Shown here one piece after another: positions 32,649 to 42,200 of a DNA stretch of 64,000 bases. The notes beneath the pieces were generated by a model. The model was not told where the DNA came from. It searched no databases and saw only the letters and a program-made list of their open reading frames with translations. The stretch is taken from contig NC_091014.1 in the NCBI RefSeq assembly GCF_041296385.1, positions 55,818,078 to 55,882,077 of the forward strand. The letters are read 5' to 3'. The translations under genes were made by a program, and so were the position numbers. Source of the stretch: Aphelocoma coerulescens (Eukaryota; Chordata; Aves; Passeriformes; Corvidae). Position 1 is the first letter of the stretch, and the number at the start of each line of letters is the position of its first letter.

Positions 32649-33962
32649 ATGGAGGAACCGTGGGAAGACTCTTGGCTTTCAGAGCCGCATATGGACATTT
32701 ATCTTAAACTTAAAATGATTCTTGAACAACGATTTGTAAATTTTAGCTTGATTCAAGCTCAGAAAGAACTGAAACACTTCCTGGCATGGTTGTTTAAGGA
32801 CTTTTTCTATGTTTCTTGGGATCTAATTCTTACCAAGAGCTTTTGGAAGACCGTTTGGACCCAGTTAATATTTGAGTCAAAATATATGCCGATGGAAGAA
32901 TATTTTCGTGAATATTATTTAATAACCGAGACTGTTGAGCAATGTCAGCTGTGTCCTGGCGAAGGGAAGCCTGGCTCAGGGACCGTGCGGCCTCGGCCAC
33001 GTGCACCGAGCGCTCTGCGAGCAGCAGCGAGACGGTTCCCGTGCGCGGGCGGAGCCACGCAGGCCGCAGTGTCGGCGGCGGAGCGAGGCGCAGCAGGAGC
33101 GGCGGGACCCGGCAGTGCCCGCCCGGCCTTGCACAGCGCGTGGTGGAGCGAGCCCCGTGAGCGCCGGAACGAGAGGGGCGGCGCGCGGGCGGCGGCTGGC
33201 GGCGGAGCGGAGCCGTGCCCAGCCGAAACGCGCGCTGGAGCGGGGCACGGGGGGGTCATCGCTTGGGGGCCTGGCCGAGATGCAGCGCCTGGCAGTGGCA
33301 ACGCAGCTGCGACCAGAGGAGGTGATGCACGGAGAACGGAGCGGCGCGGCCCGGCCCGGCCCGCGCGGCCCCGAACGCGACCCTGGGAAAAGCGCGCCGA
33401 AACCAGCAGCGCCGATAATTCCAACACGGGAGCGACCGAAAGAGAGAGCAAAGACACAGCGAGACAGAAAACAGCAGCCACTCGGAAAAAGGAAAAGACC
33501 ATAGTAGCTAAGATCTTAGGGACAGTGAAATGGTATAATGTTAAACAAAATTATGGTTTTATAACAAGATGTGATAACCAGCAAGACATATTCGTGCATA
33601 GAACTGCTATTAAAAGGAATAACCCTGAAAAATGCATCCCAAGCTTGGGAGATGGAGAGGTGGTGGAATTCAAAATCATACAAGGTAGAAAAGGGTTACA
33701 AGCATCGCAGGTCACTGGGCCTGATGGTGTTCCTGTAAAAGGCAGTATATATGCAAAAAATCGTAGTCATGTTAGACAATATCTCCATTGTAAACCCCCC
33801 CTACAGTCTCCCTTTCCTAATCCCACCTTTCCCTTTTATCCTATGTCCTATTACCCCCAGTGTATTCCCAATCCGTTTTTTCATCCATGGTTCCCCTCAC
33901 AAAACCCTGCCTTTGCCAATTGTTTCCCCTACAATTCCTCTCCGATGCCGATGGGGGGATGA
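32649..33962 (+). CDS. Gag-matrix-like/Y-box cold shock domain fusion protein
   Basis: 437 codons, ATG in strong Kozak context (A at -3, G at +4), closed by TGA. Residues 1 to about 100 are rich in Trp, Phe, Leu and Lys and resemble a class II retroviral Gag matrix domain (for example KELKHFLAWLFKDFF); this part is inferred. Residues about 101-283 are an Ala/Arg/Gly-rich linker encoded by CpG-dense DNA. Residues about 284-380 are a full Y-box cold shock domain: LGTVKWYNV at 290, RNP1-like NYGFI at 301-305, RNP2-like DIFVHRTAI at 313-321, GDGEVVEF at 334-341 and VTGPDGVPV at 355-363. Residues 381-437 are Pro/Phe/Tyr-rich and replace the alternating basic/acidic clusters of host YBX proteins. 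Vertebrate YBX genes split this domain over several exons; here it is continuous, so it came from a processed mRNA. The aromatic residues that stack on RNA or single-stranded DNA are kept, so nucleic-acid binding is likely. Expression from the LTR is expected but not shown. Confidence 0.93.
   Translation: MEEPWEDSWLSEPHMDIYLKLKMILEQRFVNFSLIQAQKELKHFLAWLFKDFFYVSWDLILTKSFWKTVWTQLIFESKYMPMEEYFREYYLITETVEQCQLCPGEGKPGSGTVRPRPRAPSALRAAARRFPCAGGATQAAVSAAERGAAGAAGPGSARPALHSAWWSEPRERRNERGGARAAAGGGAEPCPAETRAGAGHGGVIAWGPGRDAAPGSGNAAATRGGDARRTERRGPARPARPRTRPWEKRAETSSADNSNTGATERESKDTARQKTAATRKKEKTIVAKILGTVKWYNVKQNYGFITRCDNQQDIFVHRTAIKRNNPEKCIPSLGDGEVVEFKIIQGRKGLQASQVTGPDGVPVKGSIYAKNRSHVRQYLHCKPPLQSPFPNPTFPFYPMSYYPQCIPNPFFHPWFPSQNPAFANCFPYNSSPMPMGG
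32944..33420 (+). other. CpG-rich insert inside the fusion ORF
   Basis: This part of the ORF contrasts sharply with the AT-rich sequence before it and the AT-rich cold shock domain after it. For example, bases 33,181-33,240 contain only 10 A/T. CpG is dense. It encodes the low-complexity Ala/Arg/Gly linker and is open in several frames, including a 189-codon plus frame (32,935-33,504) and a 185-codon minus frame, as expected from composition. It may be the 5' exon of the captured host gene, read in or out of its original frame, or it may act as an internal CpG promoter. Confidence 0.7.
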
Positions 33963-33980
33963 AAAGGGGGAGGGAAGAGA
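33961..33980 (+). promoter_or_regulatory. 20-base polypurine tract after the stop codon
   Basis: An uninterrupted purine run that overlaps the TGA stop and includes AAAAGGGGGAGGG. It looks like a retroviral polypurine tract but lies about 200 bases before the 3' LTR, so it would be a displaced or secondary plus-strand primer. The sequence directly before the LTR is listed separately. Confidence 0.4.
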
Positions 33981-34161
33981 TTAAACCCTCTCCTGCCTCA
34001 GTTTCCCCACAAGCATGTCCAGAGAGTTCTGTCTCCCTTCTGTCAGCCCTAAGATGTTCCACAGAATCTGTTTGGACATTTAAAGACTCAGGAGGGTGGC
34101 TTGTTTTGTTTTGAAACTGTTCCTGTTATGTTTATCCAGTTGTCTTCATTCTCCTTTTATT
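33981..34161 (+). other. 3' noncoding region of the retroelement
   Basis: About 180 bases between the purine run and the LTR-adjacent tract. It is T-rich toward the end (GGCTTGTTTTGTTTTGAAAC, then TTTATCCAGTTGTCTTCATT). No ORF. It is probably inherited from the 3' end of the parental provirus, but I cannot assign it to env. Confidence 0.5.
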
Positions 34162-34179
34162 AAAATAAAACGGGTGAGA
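34162..34179 (+). promoter_or_regulatory. Candidate polypurine tract adjoining the 3' LTR
   Basis: AAAATAAAACGGGTGAGA ends exactly at the LTR border, the place where plus-strand DNA synthesis must be primed. It is purine-rich but interrupted by T, C and T. Confidence 0.45.
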
Positions 34180-34453
34180 TGTTGGGGTCCCTCCCCGCCA
34201 TGTAGCCCTGAGGGAGGCACGGGGTTTCCCTGCCCCTGCTCAGCCTCGTTCCCCATTGGTTGGTTTGTGTTCCCCTGCGCGGGCAAAGCAGCTCGGGTCC
34301 TGTGACTGTAGCAGAGTCTCAGGGCAGAGCCCGGCCATGCGGCTGGGGAAATAAACATCTCTGAAACATCTAGCAAGAATCCGTCCGTATATATTTCTTT
34401 TCCACGGGACTCCTGGTTGGATATAGGCGTGTTGCAGTATCCCCACTGCAACA
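34180..34453 (+). mobile_element. 3' LTR of the Y-box retroelement
   Basis: 274 bp, TGTTGGGG to CTGCAACA, aligned with the 5' LTR over its full length with two substitutions and one single-base gap. It carries the inverted CCAAT box (34,255-34,259) and AATAAA (34,350-34,355) that would polyadenylate the element transcript. Confidence 0.95.
34350..34355 (+). promoter_or_regulatory. Poly(A) signal in the 3' LTR
   Basis: AATAAA about 100 bases before the LTR end. It is the only such signal downstream of the fusion ORF within the element. Confidence 0.65.
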
Positions 34454-34459
34454 GCTGTC
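34454..34459 (+). repeat. Right target-site duplication GCTGTC
   Basis: Exact copy of 32,250-32,255, directly after the CAACA end of the 3' LTR. Confidence 0.93.
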
Positions 34460-37400
34460 CCAAAAACCTCCCACCCCTTCGTAGCCTGAAGGAGCCTGGG
34501 AGGTTTCTCCCCAGCCTGATCAGAGTGTGTTGGGGCCACATCCATGTGTGACACAGCGTCAAAGCAATTCTTCAGGTCTGAGTCTGGTGGCACCGGGCTG
34601 CTCCTGGTGGCAGGGTTACTTGCTTCAGGGCATGCCTGGGTATCTCTGCTTCCTGTGCATCATGACAAGTATGGTTACCTCAGGATGGATGGCTTAGTTC
34701 TTCATTTGGCTGTAGCTGTGTTTGTAGTCACCTGTATGTCAAAGGCTGGCATGTGGTGGCCATTAGCACTTCCCAGAAATACAGTAACACCTTCTGCTTT
34801 TTAAACAGCACTTTTCTGACACAGATTAAATGTGTTTGTGACAGGGTGAAAACTGTCAGCCCTTTGCCAGGCACACAGTGTTACCTTTGCTGCACAGAGA
34901 AGCAAGAGCAAAGGGAAATGAAAAGTCAGGTCTTCAGAGGCATTAGGTTGTCTAAAGTGCACTTAAGCCCCATCTCTCATTCACTGCAGTTGGAGATAGG
35001 TGTGAAAATCCCAATGACTATTGATTACACTTAGATGTCTTGGCACCCTTGAAAGTCTGGCTCTTGACTTCCAGGTAACTTTATTATTCACACATAAGTG
35101 GCAACTCCAGACACGAAACAGGGGTGAGAGAATGCCTGGCTCTCTCTGCTTCAGCCTCTGCAGCACTCTCTCCTTACATATAGGGATGGCAATTCCCCCC
35201 AGCAATGGTGCTCTTTAGGCCTGGTGTCCTACCTCAGGTTCACCTTGAGGAAATTATGTTTTGGATAGTCAGAATACCCTCCCTCTTCTTTAACAAATGG
35301 ATGCAGTATTGTTATGTTGTTATTACATACTGATTTATAAAGCACCTTTCACGTACATCACAGTGTTGTATGATCTAATTACAAAACACCTGAGATGGAA
35401 TAAGAAGTATCCAGGCAAGAAAATTGTTTGAAGCCTGACCTTTAATGCACTAGAAGAACCAGAGGTTTGGATTTAATGGGAGGCTCAAGATGAAGAAATC
35501 CATCAATCCTGAGTGTTTATAGGACCAAGAGCCTACCTACTATCAAAACTGTACAATTAGGAAGTGGCCAGGTGGAAGAATTATGAATAAAATGGAAAAG
35601 GTTTCCTTAATCACTGCCTTCTCCATACATCAAAGCCCATGGAAATCTAGAGAAGCTGTGCTCTTGATTTTGCTGGCCCTCTGATGTCCCCAGACTGAAT
35701 AATACAGGTTGCTGGTACCAAAGTCCTGCTGTGTCACATCCCAAATTCTGTGTGTGTGTGTGATGACTGCTACCTGTATATCTTTGCAACCAGTTTGAAG
35801 AAAAACACAAAGTACAATTAAAGTTTTGTTTTGGGTTTTTTTTTTTAATTCTGCTTTGATTTTTATTTCTGTCTTAATTCAGAAGGTTGCAATTCACTTT
35901 CCTGAAATCATTTGCTCAATATTTATAATTAAAACTCATTTAAATAATTTGGTCACTTTCATGAACTAATTATAGTGACTTACGATTGAGAAGGTACTTT
36001 TATCTTAAGCCTTTATTTGCAGATGCTTGAAACTTTAGAAAATAAAATCCTTTTGGTTTAAAGCTTATGTTTTCAGAGATCAAAGCTGACCTGGGTGTGG
36101 AAAACAATCGTGTATGAGGCCCTTCCGCCTCTTTTCAAAAAAATATGAAATGGTAATTTTTCTCCTGCTCCTTTCTTTATTACCTTCAAAATTACTGAAA
36201 CTGTATCACATTATTTCTCCTGGTATTTAGGGAAGACATCTCAGAAGACTGAAGAGATAAGGAGGAACCTATGTCTTCAGTAATAAATGTGCTGTGCTTT
36301 TTTGTCTTTTTAATACAAATATTTTTTTCTTAGAGCTTGAGGCATTTAAACAATAACAAAACTATAAGAGAACTAAAAGAAAATTTTATGCAGGATGACT
36401 GGAAGGGTTCCCTTCTTCATCCCCACAAAAGTTTGATTGTTTTGGTCTTGAACCAAAGACTCTTAATCCTGTGCGCTTCTTTGTCGTTATTGATTTTAGC
36501 AAACCTTAGGTCCTAGGTAATGAATCAACTGCTTAACCTGAATTCTGTGTCAATAGAAAGAGGTTAAATCACCTGTCTTTGCAGGTCACAACAAAAGTTC
36601 AAAGCCATATTTGTATTCTCAATTTTTAGAGAGATCTCCGGCGAAAACAAGGAGCAAGGATTGGCTGGCATCCCGTCTTTTCATTGAGATCTGATGTTGT
36701 CCAGCACAAGGACCTGGCTCTCTGACTTCATTTCACTATATCTAGAAAGTGGCTTAATACATCTGGAGGATGAGATCTGCCAGTGAACTAATGAGGGTGC
36801 ACATGGTTTAAGTTCCAAGAGGGTTCAGAAAATACTGGTCAGTGAAACAAAACTGCGGTCTATATTCAAGCCTTTTTGACAGCCTCTGCTCAGCTCCAGA
36901 ACTGCAGCCTCAGACCAGGTTATCCCAGATGTCCCATCCATTTCCTTCACTTCCCAGGAAGAGTGGCTTTTCCAACCAGAGGTGATGTATTGCAGTGCCT
37001 CTTTCCTGGTCCCCAAGCTTTGTAGTATCTCAGCCAAATTGAGGAGCTGTCTTGGGTATCTGCCTTTGTTCTTGAGTTGCCTGACCTATCCTTACATGTC
37101 CCTTTTAATTAAATAACACTTGACTTGGTTTAGTAGAGATAATAAAAGATGATGAGGATAGTACAAGGTACCTTTACCTTGCCAGGATGATTTGAGAAAA
37201 CTGAAAATCCAATCTGTGTATCTGAAAAACACTTCTGTTTGGGGGCTGGAGGGGAAAAAGCATCTTTGTCTTTCCTAACATTCTCCTCTAGGGAAAATTA
37301 AAGGTGTCTAGGGTTTTCTTTGTTCTCCCGCTGCCATCCCATCTTTCACTTTCTGGCTTCTTTAACTTCCAATCTCCTTTAAATTGCATTAAAGGAATAG

Positions 37401-39216
37401 GAGAAACCATTTCTTTTCTCTTTTCGCCTTGGAGCTAAAAGCTTTCTCTTTTCTTCACACTGCTTGTTAAATGCGATAGACAGAGTGAAAGCTTCATAAA
37501 TCATAAACAAGCAGAGGACCTAAATACAAGTGCAAACTGCAAACTGAGGAAAAGAGAGACCCCAGCATGCACATTAAGGCTAGCATCAAGCACACAGTAC
37601 TTACTTTAAACTGCACTAGCAGGAGGCAGAGGGCATGCCAGCTCTTTGTGTAAGCCAGAAACCAAAACAAAAGCCAGTGGGCCATGAAAATCAGATAAGA
37701 AATAGCTCTGCAGTGTTATGGCCGCAGACAGATGCAGATTTTCACTGTCCAGTTTTGTTTATCCATCTATAATGACCACCCCCTTTTCCTTCTGTGTATC
37801 TTATAGCATGATAAGGCTTCTCCATTTTTTATCAACTTGTAATTTGCTCTGGACTCCCCTGAGTGCAGCAGCAGCAACCTCCAGAGCAGTCCAGCAGTGA
37901 GAAACAGTAGACTGTGATGCTAGTGGATCAGCCTGTGCTCAGGGTAAATGGTGGGTTTCTGTTTGTCTCAGGACATCCTGATTTTCCTCATGCCTGCTTA
38001 CAGTGCTATATGCTGTATTGAGTGGGTGATATAGCTGAAAAAAAAAAAGGCAAAACAATCCACATTGCCTCAGACATAAGCATGCATTGGTGGTAAGCTA
38101 ATGCAAGACTCAGGAAATTGGGTCCCATTCACCCTGCTGGTGGGGCTCAGCCTTCCCATGGTCAATGTTTGTCCTGAGACAAACTGGGCTCTGCTTGTCC
38201 ATTTTCCTGAGCGAGTCTGCACAAAGAAGGGAAAAACCAGCTCAGGTAGGGTGGCACATCTTGTCAGTCAAGAATGAGTGTAATGAACAGGCTGCTGTCC
38301 TCACCTCTATCTTGAGAGTGCAGGTGCTGCTGACCATGTTTTTCTGAAAAAAGGTCTCTTGGTGATGAACTTTCCTTAACATCAGCAGAGCAGATTTCTT
38401 TCCTGATGCAGAAGATTCCATTTGGATTTGTATTCATAATGCTGTGCTCCTTCTCCTTGCCCTAAAAGTGTGACTGTTCTTTAGTTCCCACCTCTTGGAG
38501 ACGGAAGCTTTCCAGCCCTGGGTCTGGAAAATACCTTGTCAGGGACTGGCACTACAGAAGTCTCATCAATAACATGATATAGTGTCCACTTGTTCCAACC
38601 TTATACCCTCATCATTAGCCTTTAAATCTATGACAGGAGTTTTCACAGTGGTGATCTAAGTTCTTGAATAACTTCTGTGAGTAGTCTTATCCTTTGCAGA
38701 GGAATGGTTTCTATCTTTTTATCAGCCTACCACTATCCATTATATCGTTTATTCTTATATAGTATTATTTTAAGTTAAATAGGATGGATCTACAGTGACA
38801 GAGACACATTGCTTTGTTCCTGCTGTCCTCATTGAGGCATATTTATATTTTCTGCCTTGATAATTAGGCAGTTATCTACTGTATTAAAGCATATCTGCCT
38901 AAAATTCCTTGGGTCCCATTGAGCTGTTTTTAAGAACAGAAAACCAAAATTGAAGATTGTCTGTCTTTTTATTATCCTAGAATTCAGAAAGGTAATTGCT
39001 TATTAAAAAATAGTACTCTTCATCAGCACACAAACCAACATAATTTTGTGTTACTTCAGCAGTGTTTGAATTTGAAATTATATTAATTCATTACAGTTTA
39101 GAATCATGGGTTAACTGGTAAGAATGTTTTTCTTTGGTTTTGCATTCCTCTCCCTGGTAAGTTTTCTGCTGGTGCTTTGCTTTTACCACCTAAAAAGAGG
39201 CACCACAGGGCAGCTC

Positions 39217-39255
39217 TCTTTTCCCACCACATCCCTAGGCAGTGGTGGGAAAAGA
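39217..39255. repeat. Perfect 14-bp inverted repeat (hairpin)
   Basis: TCTTTTCCCACCAC (39,217-39,230) and GTGGTGGGAAAAGA (39,242-39,255) are exact reverse complements around an 11-base loop, ATCCCTAGGCA. The arms do not extend further, so the fold is too short for a standard microRNA precursor. No target-site duplication or transposon terminus was noticed around it. Confidence 0.85.
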
Positions 39256-42200
39256 AACATTTTGTCCTTTGCAGCCAGTTTTCCTTTGTCTTCCCTCTTC
39301 ATCCTTTTGCAATTTTAACAAACCTGCTTTATCCCCACAGGCTGCCTATTTCAGGTACACTCTGAAAATTGTGTGTCTCAATTTTGCTCCTAGAAATCTT
39401 GACTTGACAAATGCTGCTCCTTCCTGGCATCCAATACAACCTTTAATAACTGACGAGAAGGGTTAACCTTTGGTCTGGGAAGTAAAAAGTTATAAATCAG
39501 TTGCTGTTCCAAAGGGCTGAGTTTGCATCAGGAGTTTCACTTTTTTTCTTTTAGGAAAAAAAAACAACCAAAACCAGAACAGATAATCTAATACAGCTGT
39601 GGCTGGGAGGAAACAAGACATTTGTAACAGCTTTTAAAGCATTAAAAAGGAAGCATGCTAGGAACAAATACTGTGTTTTGTGTTCTAAGGCTAAAACATG
39701 ACAGTTCTGAAAGAAGAGATTTACTGAATCAGGTTTGATGCCTTAAAATAATGAGAGTAGGAGCTTCCAGGGGAGGAGGGGGAACAGAGTTAGGGTATGT
39801 GGCCTCATATAGAGAAAACATAAATGAGCAGAAAGGAATTGAACATTTAATCCATGGTTTATTTTCATGGAAGAAAAAGCTCTGTAATGTTAAACATTTA
39901 TCAAGATGGCTCTTACTGATGTGGTCATGCTGCGCCCAGAAGCTGCTTGGGTTCAGAGGATCGAGTCATGACAATGGGATGCTGAGTTGTTCCCTGTAGG
40001 AAGAGAGACCACAACCTCCCAGGTAAGGGCACAAGGAGGAGGTGGAAGAGGATGAGAAGTAGGGCTTTGTGTTCAGTGCCAGTAGAGGCAGAAACTCTAG
40101 CTGGGGGTTGTCCTGGGTGGAAGACAGCTGTGCTAAATCCATTTATGTGTCTCAGATCCTACAGTCCAGTCAGGCCATGCAAAGGCTCTGCCCCCAGCCT
40201 TTTGAAATGCTTCTATTTGAAATGCTTTCATAAATGCCCATAGCTAAGTCAGCTGTGTCCTCAGCTTCCTGGAGATCCCCATCAGCGAACTGGGGAAAGC
40301 AGGCATACCACTGTGTGAGAAATACTGCATCTGACCTGCATCTTTCTGGAAATGGAATAAAACTGGGATTTATTTTTTTGTAAGAGAAAGATTTGAATTA
40401 CTCTTTTCTAATTTCTGAACACTTCTTTTGCATTGGTCTGCAATCCCCATAAGAGAAAGTGCACCAATGGCTCTACACAAGTATTAAGTGGTATGTGTTC
40501 ACTTGTCTTGCTTAGTACTGATGGTCTTGATCCATATCTCCTTTGGTGCTATTGTATCAACGCAGCATCTTTTTGCTTTTGCCACTGGGGACACTTGAGG
40601 AGGCCAGAGGAGGGCAGAGGAGGCAAAGGCTTTGTCAAGGCTGTTGTTCAGGTGCCCCATCTCAGTCATGGCACACACAGTACTTTCATGTCCTTCATAA
40701 GGCAACAAAATACATGTAGTTTGGAAGGAAATAGAAATTGCTGAAAGGAATGGTGGATAAGCACTGATAGACTCTGGTCCTCCAGAAGCAGAGAGCCATT
40801 CAACCATGGATAATGACCACAGCGCAGATGACAAGATAAACACAGGACATGAGATTGAAGTAGATATGCAGCATGTAAAAACATCCTCCCAACAATCCTA
40901 GCTGCTACATTCAGTCATTAAACAGTGACAAAAATGCTATTTAAGGGCATAAAGGAAATTTGAGTTTAATGGACATATACAACTGCCCTATGTATCCACA
41001 TGAAATCACATGTGCTGATACATTTATCACATATTATCATATTTAAGATATTATCACATATGTTATTCACTACCTTGCTCTTGTTCAGACAGAGGCATGC
41101 TTTGCATACACACACACATTTTCCCACAGAACTTAATTCAGTGCTGTAATGCATAGCTCACTTTTATGTTCAAGACACATAGGCTAAATCTTGACATTTC
41201 TAGGTGAAGTTGAGGCAATGGGAACTAAACTCACAAGTTAATACTTAAAGTAGTTTTATGCAAATTATATTCCTAGAGCCAGGAGTGATTCAACCAAGCC
41301 AGGGTAGTCCTGTGATCAGAGATAGTTCAGGCAAACTTTTTATTTTCTACTGTCAAGTCAATGTTCACTGAGTGTGTGAAAAGTACCCTGGAGGAATTGT
41401 GTTCCACTCCTGTTTTGGATGGAAGTAGACAACTTGTTGTTTCAGTATAAACACTATATACTTCTCGCCCTTGGAACAGTCATGCAATTCATATTCCATC
41501 TCTGAAAAATAATTTTCATTACATCAAAGTGATGATTCCCAGCTATCCTATAGCACCCTGTCCAAGAAATATATATCAGATCTTCCCTTTAGTATTCTAT
41601 TCTGGAAATACTTCCAACTTTAATGTTACCTTTATGTACTAGGTACATAAGTGATCTGATGATGACTAAGAGGTCATTCCTATCAACTAACTACATTGAA
41701 TATCCTTGTTCCTCTGGCTTATTTTTGAAGCAACTTTGTCCAGAATGGGATAACTGTTTTCATTTTCCACTGTTAGTACTTGAGTGATGACAGCAGAAAG
41801 GAAGATAGCTTGGGCAGTTAAGCCTTTACCACAGCCTGCTCCAGTGCTCAGGCAGTTAGCCATTGAGGAGAAAAGCAGTTCCAGAACACAGTCTGGGGAT
41901 AGAGCTTGTTGTGGGGGGAACAAACAAACCAAAACCCAGCAGCATTTCTTCTTCTGATAGCAAGGGATGAACTTAGATGCTGAATATAGCATCTGAATCT
42001 GACTATAGCTTGAAGTTTAATAGAATGTGGAAAGGTTTAGCTTCCTTATTATCCAAAGCTGTTAAACCCTACACAGTCATGGGAAAGCAGTTGAGATTGC
42101 ACTCCTCTTTGGCACCTCCACTAGGTGCCTTTTGCCATTTGTATTATGGCGGCGTATTACCAATCAAAGGATGTTATAGCTCAGCTGAATGTTCTTTGAC

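Larger units (their letters stand above)
32256..34453 (+). mobile_element. Complete non-autonomous LTR retroelement carrying a Y-box gene
   Basis: A 2,198-bp insertion bounded by near-identical LTRs (32,256-32,530 and 34,180-34,453) and a perfect 6-bp target duplication. The interior holds a putative primer-binding site, a leader with a donor-like site, one 437-codon ORF and about 217 bases of 3' noncoding sequence. Protease, reverse transcriptase, integrase and envelope are all absent, so mobilisation must have used proteins from a related class II ERV. The LTRs differ at only two substitutions and one single-base gap, which indicates a young insertion. I know of no avian repeat family described with a cold shock domain, but I could not search. 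The interior may be a capture of a spliced host mRNA between the gag start and the 3' end of a parental provirus. Confidence 0.95.

Noticed and set aside
32935..33504. 189-codon plus frame and 185-codon minus frame overlapping the fusion ORF
   Set aside because: Both lie almost entirely within the CpG-rich linker, where stop codons are rare in every frame. The 437-codon frame has the recognisable domain and a strong start context.
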